The notes beneath the pieces were generated by a model. That model searched no databases and was not told the DNA's origin. It was given only the letters and a program-made list of their open reading frames with translations. DNA of 64,000 nucleotides from Spirochaetia bacterium (GTDB taxonomy: Bacteria > Spirochaetota > UBA4802 > UBA5550), in NCBI GenBank assembly GCA_009885955.1, contig VFJS01000003.1, positions 83,086 to 147,085 of the forward strand, in the 5' to 3' direction. Below, piece by piece: positions 36,183 to 44,557 of this stretch (the first letter of the stretch is position 1; each line of letters opens with the position of its first letter). The position numbers and the translations under genes are program-made.

Positions 36183-37439
36183 TCAGATGAAATAGCTCAG
36201 TACAAGCAGAATAGATATAATGGAGACAGAAGCGGTAAACAGCATCACGATAATGTTATAGGCCCTGGAATTTGTGTATTCCCGCATAATCTTTTTATCA
36301 TTAATAATAATCAGCATGCAGACCAGGACAAAGGGGAGCATCAGGCCGTTTATGACCTGCGATATCATCATGATATCGATGAGCGGCACATCGGAAAACA
36401 TGATGATACCGGCTCCGAAAATAATAAGCATTGAATACAGGACATAGAACTGAGGTGCTTCTATGAATGTCTTATCTACCCCGGTCTCCCAGCCGAAGCT
36501 CTCGCATACCGTATATGAGGTGGAGAGGGGGAGTATCGAAGCTGCGAATAGTGATGCGTTCAGAAGCCCGAAGGCGAAGAGAAGGGAGCAGTAATCACCG
36601 GCCAGGGGCTTCAGGGCCTTGGCAGCGTCGCTTGCAGTCTGTATAGGTTCGGCGCCGCTCCCGGTATAGAGAACTGTCCCGCATACAACTATGATGAAAA
36701 AAGCCACAACATTGACAATGATGCATCCGATTATCGTGTCTATGCGGGAATAATTATAATCCTGTATTTTTATACCCTTCTCTGCCACCGAAGCCTGCTG
36801 ATAGAACTGCATCCATGGGGCTATGGTTGTCCCTACCACGCCCACGAACGCCAGCAGGTATTTAGAGTCAAAGGACATGGTTGGATGTATGACATCATGA
36901 AAAATGAGTTTCCATGGCTGATCAATCATGAAACCTGTTATGATGTAGCTGGTGTAAAATATGCAGGATACCAGGAATATTTTTTCAACCGACCGGTAGG
37001 TTCCTTTCACTACGATATACCAGACTATAATTGAGGAGACTGGTACTGACCAGTATTTTTTTATTCCGAATATTTCCATACTCGCGGCAATGCCTGCGAA
37101 TTCTGCGATAATGTTTCCGAAATTCGTAAGCAGTATCAGGATCATGAGGTAGAAGGTTATCTTTACGCCGAATTTTTCCCGTATGAGATCTGAAAGTCCT
37201 TTCCCGGTGACAACTCCCATGCGGTTGCACATTTCCTGAATCAGTATCAGGGCTGCCATGACCGGAATGAGAGACCAGAGAAGGGCATATTTAAAATTAG
37301 CTCCGGCCAGGGAATAGGTGGTTATGCCCCCTGCATCATTATCCACATTAGCAGTAATAATTCCCGGGCCCATGATTGCGAAAAACATCCCTATGCGGCG
37401 GATAAAAGGGGATTCCTTTACAGCGGTAATTATTTTCAT
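36183..37439 (-). CDS. Divergent NRAMP-family (NRMT-like) metal ion transporter
   Basis: A 418-residue membrane protein with 11 helices of the NRAMP/SLC11 fold. TM1 reads GPGIITANVDNDAGG (24-38) in place of the usual DPGN. TM6 reads GTTIAPWMQFYQQ (203-215), where canonical transporters have MPH; the metal-binding Met is Ala and the His is Trp. These changes resemble Mg-transporting relatives rather than Mn/Fe carriers. Its ATG overlaps the stop of the MgtE_N-CBS gene upstream by 4 nt, which supports a Mg-related role. Substrate is inferred. Confidence 0.87.
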   Translation of the reverse strand: MKIITAVKESPFIRRIGMFFAIMGPGIITANVDNDAGGITTYSLAGANFKYALLWSLIPVMAALILIQEMCNRMGVVTGKGLSDLIREKFGVKITFYLMILILLTNFGNIIAEFAGIAASMEIFGIKKYWSVPVSSIIVWYIVVKGTYRSVEKIFLVSCIFYTSYIITGFMIDQPWKLIFHDVIHPTMSFDSKYLLAFVGVVGTTIAPWMQFYQQASVAEKGIKIQDYNYSRIDTIIGCIIVNVVAFFIIVVCGTVLYTGSGAEPIQTASDAAKALKPLAGDYCSLLFAFGLLNASLFAASILPLSTSYTVCESFGWETGVDKTFIEAPQFYVLYSMLIIFGAGIIMFSDVPLIDIMMISQVINGLMLPFVLVCMLIIINDKKIMREYTNSRAYNIIVMLFTASVSIISILLVLSYFI

Positions 37440-38725
37440 TTGGATTCCTCTGTCTCTTCCCGTATTTCAGGGAAAACGGTTTCCAATGCGTCTTTCATGG
37501 TAATTATTCCCTTCATGAAATTATCTTCATCAACAACGGGGACTACCATGAAGTTGTATTTATAAAAGACCTGGGCGACTTTTTTTATATGGGTTGAAAC
37601 TTCCACGCTTACGACTTTACGGCGGATTAATGGGCCAACCGCCAGATCAGGGTCAGATAGAAGCAGTTCTTTGAGGGTAACAACGCCTGAGAGCCTGCCT
37701 TCGTTGTCAATGATGTAGAGATAATAGATGAATTCTATCTCCCCTGCTTCATGTTTTATCAGCTTCAGCGCATCGCCCACTGTTGTTTCGGGGCCTGCAG
37801 AGATGAATTCCGGATTCATAAGGCTTCCGGCTATGCGTTCCGGATGTTTCATCAGGTCTTTTATCTGATTTGCCTTATCTTCGGGAAGAGCCTTGAGTAC
37901 CTGGTTTACCTTTTCGTTTTCCATCTCCGCAAGGATGTCCACCACCTCGTCTATGGGTACTTCATCCATGAGGTTGACCAGCATGTCATCGGGGAGCATC
38001 TCTGAAATCTGGAGTCCGATTTTAAGGGGGAGCTCCTGGATTGTTTCCACGGCAGTTTTTATATCCAGTGATTTAAAAATATTCAGTCTTTCTTCCGGCC
38101 CAAGTTCAATGATTATGTCTGCAAGGTCGGCAGGGAGAATTTGTGAAAGCTTTGACTGTGAAATTTTCAAGGCCACTGATTTCACCTCACCGGTGGGAAC
38201 GGGATGCATATGCTTCCATGGGATGAATTTGTCCTTCATATCATAAGAGAACAGCCACCGGTTGATCTTGTAGAAAAAGGTGAGCCATCCCAGCCTGCGC
38301 AGAATTCCGGTGAAGCCCACATCAGCATGGACGAGCCAGAGTTTAAGATCATCCCTGAGGATATGCAGGTCATTCACGCGAACCAGTTTGGATCCGGAAA
38401 TATCTACAACCTGTTTGTCAAGAAAAGTCTCTCTGAGGAGAATTTCGTGGTGATTTGTATTGATTTTGTTTTCAAGATAACCCTGGTAAGAGTCTATGGT
38501 GAGCGATCTGTTTTCATCAATTGATTTTATGCATTCCCAGGGGATATAGATTTTTTTTCCCGCACTTTTCATTTTGAGGATAAGGCCCGTGATTCTCGGA
38601 TACATTTCACGGACATCCGCGACAATATCAAAAACTTTTCCCAGGGAATGTTTTTGTAACATGTCAAGTACCGGTACATTGATAAGGTGGGAAAAGTATA
38701 TGAATTTTGGATAGCCGCTTGTCAT
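37436..38725 (-). CDS. PRC-barrel / MgtE_N / CBS-pair cytosolic regulatory protein
   Basis: A 429-residue soluble protein. Residues 1-190 hold two PRC-barrel-like units (GKVFDIVADVREMYPRITG; KQVVDISGSKLVRVND). The MgtE N superhelix follows at about 195-300 (LSQILPADLADIIIELGPEERLNIF) and a CBS pair at 305-420 (MNPEFISAGPETTVGDAL; LIRRKVVSVEVSTHI). It is the cytosolic Mg-sensing half of an MgtE channel without the MgtE membrane domain. It overlaps the NRAMP-like gene by 4 nt, so it probably gates or regulates that transporter. Confidence 0.9.
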   Translation of the reverse strand: MTSGYPKFIYFSHLINVPVLDMLQKHSLGKVFDIVADVREMYPRITGLILKMKSAGKKIYIPWECIKSIDENRSLTIDSYQGYLENKINTNHHEILLRETFLDKQVVDISGSKLVRVNDLHILRDDLKLWLVHADVGFTGILRRLGWLTFFYKINRWLFSYDMKDKFIPWKHMHPVPTGEVKSVALKISQSKLSQILPADLADIIIELGPEERLNIFKSLDIKTAVETIQELPLKIGLQISEMLPDDMLVNLMDEVPIDEVVDILAEMENEKVNQVLKALPEDKANQIKDLMKHPERIAGSLMNPEFISAGPETTVGDALKLIKHEAGEIEFIYYLYIIDNEGRLSGVVTLKELLLSDPDLAVGPLIRRKVVSVEVSTHIKKVAQVFYKYNFMVVPVVDEDNFMKGIITMKDALETVFPEIREETEESK

Positions 38726-38889
38726 TGATATTTTTATCTCTATAAGATCCTGTTAGAGATGAATAATTCCGATTATTGGATATGTCAAGATTTTTTCATA
38801 TATACCGGCGAAGCAGGGTATTAATAGTTAAAAAAGATATAATGTTTTTTATGTCTCTTTGCAAGTCAATGGGTTTCAGGGCTATTGAA

Positions 38890-38924
38890 AATAAAAAAAG
38901 GGTGGAGAATTGCAAACCACCCTA
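38890..38924 (-). terminator. Rho-independent terminator of the lysine-rich small gene
   Basis: On the minus strand the stem AGGGTGG (38923-38917) pairs with CCACCCT (38905-38899) around an 11-nt loop, followed immediately by a T-rich tract (complement of 38891-38899). It lies about 43 nt after the stop codon at 38967. Confidence 0.88.
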
Positions 38925-38966
38925 AAATATTTCAATTTTTAATACTGCCGGAATTTAAATTTCAGG

Positions 38967-39164
38967 TTACTTCTTTGGTGCTGCTTTTTTCTTTTTCTTT
39001 CCGCCTTTCTTCCCTGTTTCAGCTTCTTTTTTTCTTTGAGCCGGAATTAATTTCTGAATCTGTGACAGGGTTGATTTCTCCTTATTCAGTTCAGCTTCAA
39101 GCTTTTTGACTCTAACTTTTTTGCGCTTATCATCAGCCAGCAGTTGCTTTAATGTTTTTGCCAT
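38967..39164 (-). CDS. Small lysine-rich (histone-like tail) protein
   Basis: A 65-residue very basic protein. Residues 1-45 form a charged coiled coil (KLEAELNKEKSTLSQIQKL) and the C-terminus is a Lys/Gly/Ala tail (GKKGGKKKKKAAPKK) like bacterial histone H1-type proteins. The coding call is supported by AGGAGG before the ATG, a near-consensus promoter (39193-39221) and an intrinsic terminator, so it is a complete monocistronic unit, probably well expressed. It may bind nucleic acid; this is an inference from composition. Confidence 0.8.
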   Translation of the reverse strand: MAKTLKQLLADDKRKKVRVKKLEAELNKEKSTLSQIQKLIPAQRKKEAETGKKGGKKKKKAAPKK

Positions 39165-39192
39165 AGGATCCTCCTAAGATTAGATTATGTCG

Positions 39193-39221
39193 CATATAAT
39201 ATTATTATAAATTATTGTCAA
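39193..39221 (-). promoter_or_regulatory. Promoter of the lysine-rich small gene
   Basis: On the minus strand TTGACA (39221-39216), a 17-nt AT-rich spacer, then TATATG (39198-39193). The predicted leader is about 22 nt with a strong AGGAGG. This is the clearest promoter-RBS-terminator set in the window. Confidence 0.72.
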
Positions 39222-39444
39222 GCAAAATTTTTAACATGACCATCGCCGCTTAAGTTTTTAGTGATTTAAGCTTTCAATAACATTTTTTTATGTTCACAGC
39301 GCTGGAGCATGAGGTTGTTCCTGAGACCTTGCAGCCTTTTTTTTCACATGCTTTCCTGTCATCCCCGGTATCTTTCCCTGATGGAGAAGGGCACTGTTCA
39401 CATGAACTTCCGCTTCCGCAAAGGAATAAGAGCTGTGAAGAACT

Positions 39445-40008
39445 TTATCCGGGAAGGCGTGCATTCATGAGGGTTTTCCCCATTTCGCCCAGGAATATTT
39501 CACATAGGATACATCCTGTGCATATTGCAAGGACATATATCCTGGCAGGATATTCCATCCACATTGTCAAAGATACCAGCGCCGCTAACGTCGAAAGAAG
39601 GAAAAGAAGAGATCCGGCAATGATTTTTTTTATTAGAATCGGGGTTGTGATCTTTTTGAACCTTGTTTTGCCGTCGATAATACCGCAGACTGCGGCTGGA
39701 ATTACGGTAAACGGCAGGATAATGGACAGAATCCTGGCTGTGGTGAGCAGTTCATGGTGGAGTTCGGGAAGTTTTATGTCTATGGCAGTTGACATGATGA
39801 TGAGGAAGGGGATTAAAACTGCCAGGGCCTGGGGGAAATGTACTGCAATGGGGTGAAGGTTCAGGTCCAGGATCATTTTTCTTTTTGCCGATATATTTTC
39901 AGTATAGGGCTCAAAGGCAGTTTTGGGAACGCCGCAGGCCGGGCAGACATCACCGATTTTATTTTTTGCCGAGATATACCCGCATGCCTTGCACCTTACT
40001 ATTTCCAT
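39445..40008 (-). CDS. Rubredoxin-like domain fused to DUF2231-like membrane domain
   Basis: A 187-residue protein. Residues 1-35 form a rubredoxin-type zinc/iron knuckle (VRCKACGYISAKN...VCPACGVPKTAFEPY). Residues 50-180 hold four membrane helices of the DUF2231 type (LHPIAVHFPQALAVLIPFLIIMSTAID; the HPxxVHFP motif). It is probably a redox membrane protein of unknown partner. The open frame extends 46 codons upstream, but that part only translates the CACAGAG repeat; ATG 40008 gives the family-like start. Confidence 0.83.
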   Translation of the reverse strand: MEIVRCKACGYISAKNKIGDVCPACGVPKTAFEPYTENISAKRKMILDLNLHPIAVHFPQALAVLIPFLIIMSTAIDIKLPELHHELLTTARILSIILPFTVIPAAVCGIIDGKTRFKKITTPILIKKIIAGSLLFLLSTLAALVSLTMWMEYPARIYVLAICTGCILCEIFLGEMGKTLMNARLPG

Positions 40009-40064
40009 GACGCCAATCCCCCTGCTTTTTGTATTTTTTAAATGTTGAAATATAAACTTAATAT

Positions 40065-40089
40065 CTCTGTGTCTCTGAGCCTCTGTGGC
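40065..40089. repeat. CACAGAG family half-element
   Basis: CTCTGTGTCTCTGAGCCTCT followed by GTGGC matches the right arm of the hairpin at 7554-7578, and its reverse complement matches the left arm at 7506-7530 almost perfectly. It is located just upstream of the rubredoxin-like gene. Confidence 0.82.
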
Positions 40090-40321
40090 ATATTTTATTA
40101 CCAGTCCGAATTGGTTATTTATTGCATTAAACCTGATAAAAGTCAAGTATATTATTCAGGGTCTCCCGGGTTCGGCATTAGATGGAATCAGCAGCTAATA
40201 GGGGGAAATATAAATGGGGGATGAAAATTCTAATTTTTCGATATGCCTTTAAGCTATTAATTCATATAATCCAGACCGAAAATAAGAATACAAAGTATTA
40301 ATAGGATAACCAAGGTAATTG

Positions 40322-41863
40322 ATGATGAAATATGAAGGTATTAAGTATGAACTGGTAGATACAAGGGACGATGTGCCGACCATTGTAATCCTATTGGGCG
40401 GCAGAAAAATTCCAATCCACAGCAGGTTCCACCCCTCCAGGGAGGCCGCCTCCATGATGGAGTATTTCAATCCTGATAAGTATAACGCGCTCATAGTCCT
40501 GGGTGTAGGGCTGGGATACCACCTGCTTCCTTTAAAGGATAAACTGGATACTTATCATACAATTGTACTCATTGATGCCGTTGCCGGAATAAAGGATGAG
40601 ATAGGACAAAACAGCCTTACATCCTTCCTTGCATCTTCGGAAAAGATAAAATTCATTGAGGCCGGAAACCCTGAGGAAATTGAAGAATTTCTGCAGAAAG
40701 AACTCGATTTTTCCATAATTTCCGGAATACATGTGATTGAGCATCCGGTATCTGTGAGGAGCCTTGATTTTTATTACAATCCTGCAAGGGATGCAATTAA
40801 TAAAGTTATTAACCGGAAGGCCGGGAGCAGCGCGGCAAAAAGGGCCTTTGGAAACCTTTACTTTAGAAATGTAATGAAAAATCTGGCTGGCCTAGGCAGC
40901 TGCAGGCCTGTGAGCGGCATCTTTGGAAAATTCAGCGGATATGGCGGGCTAATTGTAACATCAGGCCCCACCCTTGAACGGCTCCTCCCGGCGATAGGAA
41001 GAGAAAGGAGGAATTTTTTTATAATTTCCGTGGATTCAGCAGCGCCGGTCCTGGTCAGGAACGGTATCACCCCTGATTTTATTGTCTCGGTTGATCCCCA
41101 GCCTTATGTTCATGAGCATCTATCGGGTATTAATACAGAAGGGGTGGTAAGGGTGCTCTCGTTATCATCATCCCCCCTTGCGCATTCGGGCGGGACTGTT
41201 TTCATGTCACTGAACAGCCACCCGGTATCACAGCTCATATCCCAGGCCTTTCCGGGAGCCATCGGTTCCATAGATTCACTCACCGGGTCGGTTGCAGGGG
41301 ACGCCCTCTGCCTCGCATTCAAACTTGGCCTTGAACCATTGTGCCTGGCAGGTTTCGACTTCTCCTTTCCGGAATACAAGATCTATTCCAGGAATACTTC
41401 TTACCAGGAGAGGTATTCCAAGTTTTTCGGGGGGAGGTTTTTGCCGATAGAGACGCAGAACCTCAATTACATAATGAAATCTTCACGAGGATTCCGGTTT
41501 TCAGGGAAATTTTCCAGGAGGGCCTTTATGCAGTACAGGGAATCGATGGAGGGATTTATCGGAAAATGCGGGATAAGGGGGCTGATGAATATTAATCTTT
41601 CCGGCATATCAATTAACGGTGCTGCTGATTGCCTCTTCGAGGATTTTCTGAAATCATGCAGTGCCGGGGGGATACCCGGCAGGGACGGGATCATCAATGA
41701 TGCCGTGGCCGGGGCCGACACCATAGGTTCTTCCATAGACATGCAGGTAATACTGGGCCTGCTTGGGGACAGGAAAATATTCAGCGAGCTCGTTAACAGT
41801 TCCATGGAGAAGGTTTCGGAAAGGAAGAGGGAGAAGTTGTTGATGATGGCAGGGGGAAAGTAA
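40322..41863 (+). CDS. DUF115 / MptE-like (motility accessory factor-type) protein
   Basis: A 513-residue protein of the 6-hydroxymethylpterin pyrophosphokinase MptE-like family. The core has TSGPTLERLLPAIGRERR, IISVDSAAPVLVRNGITPDFIVSVDPQP, and GSVAGDALCLAFKLGLEPLCLAGFDFSF, preceded by an N-terminal domain (1-190) common to Maf flagellin glycosyltransferases. It may add sugars to flagellar or surface proteins, although no flagellar gene is near. Two ATGs are adjacent (40322 and 40325) behind AAGG; either could serve. Confidence 0.85.
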   Translation: MMKYEGIKYELVDTRDDVPTIVILLGGRKIPIHSRFHPSREAASMMEYFNPDKYNALIVLGVGLGYHLLPLKDKLDTYHTIVLIDAVAGIKDEIGQNSLTSFLASSEKIKFIEAGNPEEIEEFLQKELDFSIISGIHVIEHPVSVRSLDFYYNPARDAINKVINRKAGSSAAKRAFGNLYFRNVMKNLAGLGSCRPVSGIFGKFSGYGGLIVTSGPTLERLLPAIGRERRNFFIISVDSAAPVLVRNGITPDFIVSVDPQPYVHEHLSGINTEGVVRVLSLSSSPLAHSGGTVFMSLNSHPVSQLISQAFPGAIGSIDSLTGSVAGDALCLAFKLGLEPLCLAGFDFSFPEYKIYSRNTSYQERYSKFFGGRFLPIETQNLNYIMKSSRGFRFSGKFSRRAFMQYRESMEGFIGKCGIRGLMNINLSGISINGAADCLFEDFLKSCSAGGIPGRDGIINDAVAGADTIGSSIDMQVILGLLGDRKIFSELVNSSMEKVSERKREKLLMMAGGK

Positions 41864-41885
41864 AAATTTTATTTAAAAAAAGGAT

Positions 41886-41916
41886 AACCACGAAAGGCAC
41901 GAAACTCACGAAAAGG
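41886..41916. repeat. ACCACGAA-type repeat half-element
   Basis: AACCACGAAAGGCACGAAAC followed by TCACGAAAAG shows three spaced ACGAA units, the same style of repeat as the CACGGATT elements. Only a half is present, between two plus-strand genes. Confidence 0.6.
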
Positions 41917-42017
41917 GAATGTTTTTATTTAGTTTCCAGGAAACAGTTAATAAAAATCAATGAATTTGCCGATTATGATAAGGAATATCCATAATTTGTA
42001 AAGGCAGGTAATTGAAA

Positions 42018-42860
42018 ATGGAAAATTTTGACTCAGGTCCGAAAAATGTCAGGGAGAAGAGCGTGTACTTGCTTCACCTGGATGTCCCAAGGATCATAAT
42101 TGTTGGAGCGCTTCTCGTCGGGCTGGTAATCATATCATTCCTGGTCGGCATGAATGTGTTCAAGGATGATAACGGATCAGGCAGGAATATATCCGGCATA
42201 TCCATGACAGGCGATAAAAGCAGGGACCTGGGCTTAAACGATAAAAGCGGCCTTCACATTCCTGACGGGAAGGACCTCCTTGAAAAGACCGAAAATTCTG
42301 ATTCAAAGAATATAGTTGATGGCGACGGAAGGAATGGGGACAGGGAGAACAAGGCCAGGAAAGAGAGCTCCGATGTGTTTACCAGCGATAACTTGAAAGA
42401 GATTGTCCCGCCGGTAAAAAACAACACCATTGACGTGAAAAAGAAAACCGGGACAGAGGACAGTCTGAATACCGGAGATAAGGGGATTGTAAAATCAAAA
42501 AAAGGGAATTCAAAGAAGTCTGATATCAGGAGCGATGACAGGGATACCACGGCAGGGAAAAAGGTTAAAAAGAAGAGCAAGGTTGTCGAAGCCGCTGATG
42601 ATACCTCGGAGAATACGGCCAAAACGGGAACTTTTGCCGTGCAGGTTGCCTCATTTGACAAAAAGTCCAGGGCAGCTGAAGAGGTGAGGGCATTAAAAGA
42701 TATGAAATATGACGCCTTCCTGAGCGCTGTACATATGGACGGGAAAAAATTCTACAGGGTTAAGATAGGGCCGATAGCTTCGAAGAAACTGGCAATTAAA
42801 ATGCTCAATGATATTCAGGAGATATCAAAGTACAGGGACAGTTTTCTTGCAAAGGAATAG
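42018..42860 (+). CDS. SPOR-domain membrane protein
   Basis: A 280-residue bitopic protein. A short cytosolic N-terminus is followed by one transmembrane helix (about 24-44, IIIVGALLVGLVIISFLVGM), a long charged Lys/Asp/Ser-rich periplasmic linker (50-200) and a C-terminal SPOR domain (about 205-280, GTFAVQVASFDKKSRAAEEVRALKD...FYRVKIGPIASKKLA). SPOR domains bind denuded septal peptidoglycan, so a role in cell division or envelope remodelling is likely. AAGGCAGG precedes; TTG 42012 is a less likely start. Confidence 0.87.
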   Translation: MENFDSGPKNVREKSVYLLHLDVPRIIIVGALLVGLVIISFLVGMNVFKDDNGSGRNISGISMTGDKSRDLGLNDKSGLHIPDGKDLLEKTENSDSKNIVDGDGRNGDRENKARKESSDVFTSDNLKEIVPPVKNNTIDVKKKTGTEDSLNTGDKGIVKSKKGNSKKSDIRSDDRDTTAGKKVKKKSKVVEAADDTSENTAKTGTFAVQVASFDKKSRAAEEVRALKDMKYDAFLSAVHMDGKKFYRVKIGPIASKKLAIKMLNDIQEISKYRDSFLAKE

Positions 42861-42869
42861 GTTTTTCTG

Positions 42870-43280
42870 TTAATTGAGATCCTGGGAAACCATGGATTCC
42901 TCAAGCTCATCGGCTTTTGCGGCGATATAGGTCAGGGACTTCATAAACCTCATGGGATCACAATCCTCTAATAGAATTGAGCTCCTGAGTACCAGGCTGT
43001 CATCCATCAGGCTTAATGCCCCGTAATCGAGGGTTGAATTGATCTGGAGGGCGTATTTATACAGCTCGCAGAGGTCTTTTTTTAGTCTGCATACTATTGA
43101 ATAGTAGCTTATCATACCGTCTCCGGACTCGTCCTTTCTAAGTGTAATCAGCACATCCTGTTGCCTGTTGTTGTCAAATTCTATTGTCGTGGAATAACTT
43201 CCCTTTGAGTCTTTGTGGAATTTTATTCTGAATTCCTTTGCCACTGCTGAGATGAAACCGTCAAAAACTTCCATTGTCAT
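42870..43280 (-). CDS. Small YbjN / secretion-chaperone-like protein
   Basis: A 136-residue cytosolic protein with alternating strands and a long final helix (YSTTIEFDNNRQQDVLITLRKDES; SYYSIVCRLKKDLCELYKYALQINSTLDYGALSLMDDSLVLRSSIL). This is the fold pattern of YbjN and type III secretion chaperones (CesT-like). No secretion genes are near, so a YbjN-type role is more likely. A second ATG at 43274 fits the GGGG ribosome binding site better than the one at 43280. It is the last gene of the minus-strand run from 50578. Confidence 0.6.
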   Translation of the reverse strand: MTMEVFDGFISAVAKEFRIKFHKDSKGSYSTTIEFDNNRQQDVLITLRKDESGDGMISYYSIVCRLKKDLCELYKYALQINSTLDYGALSLMDDSLVLRSSILLEDCDPMRFMKSLTYIAAKADELEESMVSQDLN

Positions 43281-43345
43281 ACCCCGGTATCGATTTATTA
43301 TCCCTTATTAAACATGAAATAGAAATTTCGTCAAGAAATAAAATA

Positions 43346-44551
43346 TTATTTGTTTTTTATTATAACCGCAACTTTTATTCCCCCGTTGATAAAGGGAATT
43401 TTTTTATTGTAGGTAAGTGACATAATCTTTTCATATTCAATGGACGGCGTTATTATCGCATACCCTGAACGGGGGTATCTATCCCGAATTGTGTTTCCTA
43501 TCTTCCGGTAGAACTTGTCCAGGTTGTCATGTTTCAGCCTGCTGCCGTAGGGAGGGTTGATGACTATCAGGGACTTTTTACCTTCCGGTACTGTACGGAA
43601 GTCACGGAAGAAATCCGCTTTTGCTATTGTAATATTTGCCCCAAGGCCCGATCTCGCAATGTTTTCTACTGCAGCCCTGATGTTCGATTCTGAATTGTCT
43701 GATGAGTAGATATGAAAATTTTTTTTCATTTGATCCTGGTTTTTTTTTTCAATAACCGATTTTATGTGATAAAAAGCCCGTTCCCTGAACGAGGGCCATC
43801 CCATAAAGGCAAATTCCCTGTCCCTGCCCGGGATGCTGTGCGTGAGAAGTCCGGCGCCCTCTATGGAGAATGTTCCTGTGCCGCACATTGGGTCAATGAG
43901 TATGTCAAAATCCCGAAGTTCCGCTTCCATGAGAATAAGGGATGCAAGTGTCTCCCTCAGCGGGGCCTCTGAGATATCCTTTCTATAGCCCCTTTTATAT
44001 AACAGCTCACCTGAAGTATCAATGCTCACCTGGCAGATATTTTTTTCGAATCTGATAAAAATTTTCCGCATGGGCAAGTGGTCTTGCCCGCCGCCGGTAT
44101 TCACAGATATGCCATGACCAGAAAGCCTTTCCATGATTCCCCTGTGAAATGTTTCTTCAATCGCGCCCTTGTGGTAAAGCCTTGAATGTATTGATGTCAC
44201 ATTATATCCCATGGATGAGCCGCTTGAAATATAGAGCTCCCACGGGATTGAGGCAATATATGCAAAGAGCTTGTTGAACCGTTCTGCCCTGAACTTTGCG
44301 ATTCTCATAATCACCCTGGACAGGGCTCTCGAAGAGAGGTTGACCCGGTAGCAGTCCTCAAGGCGTCCCCTGAATTCAAATCCGCCTTCATGCATATCTG
44401 CAATAGTATCCACCCCCATTTCCGTCAGTTCCTTTCTTGCAGTTTCCTCAAACCCCGGCTGTACAACGGCATAGAACAGGTGTTCTTTCCCGATGATATG
44501 CTGTTTAATCCTTCTGGAAAGGGGAGTGGTGTTCTGCCGTATTTCATCCAT
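43346..44551 (-). CDS. rlmL: THUMP-domain 23S rRNA m2G methyltransferase (RlmL-type)
   Basis: A 401-residue class I SAM-dependent RNA methyltransferase. An N-terminal ferredoxin-like/THUMP region (25-170; FYAVVQPGFEETARKEL) precedes a Rossmann catalytic domain with LIDPMCGTGTFSIEGA (SAM binding) and the catalytic NPPYGSRL motif. It corresponds to the N-terminal half of E. coli RlmKL, which makes m2G2445 in 23S rRNA. It is 6 nt downstream of the second methyltransferase gene, so the two are co-transcribed. Exact target is inferred. Confidence 0.88.
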   Translation of the reverse strand: MDEIRQNTTPLSRRIKQHIIGKEHLFYAVVQPGFEETARKELTEMGVDTIADMHEGGFEFRGRLEDCYRVNLSSRALSRVIMRIAKFRAERFNKLFAYIASIPWELYISSGSSMGYNVTSIHSRLYHKGAIEETFHRGIMERLSGHGISVNTGGGQDHLPMRKIFIRFEKNICQVSIDTSGELLYKRGYRKDISEAPLRETLASLILMEAELRDFDILIDPMCGTGTFSIEGAGLLTHSIPGRDREFAFMGWPSFRERAFYHIKSVIEKKNQDQMKKNFHIYSSDNSESNIRAAVENIARSGLGANITIAKADFFRDFRTVPEGKKSLIVINPPYGSRLKHDNLDKFYRKIGNTIRDRYPRSGYAIITPSIEYEKIMSLTYNKKIPFINGGIKVAVIIKNK

Positions 44552-44557
44552 GGCTAA

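Noticed and set aside
39290..39856. 188-codon plus-strand frame
   Set aside because: It is antisense to the rubredoxin/DUF2231 gene, whose cysteine knuckle and helices are clearly coding.
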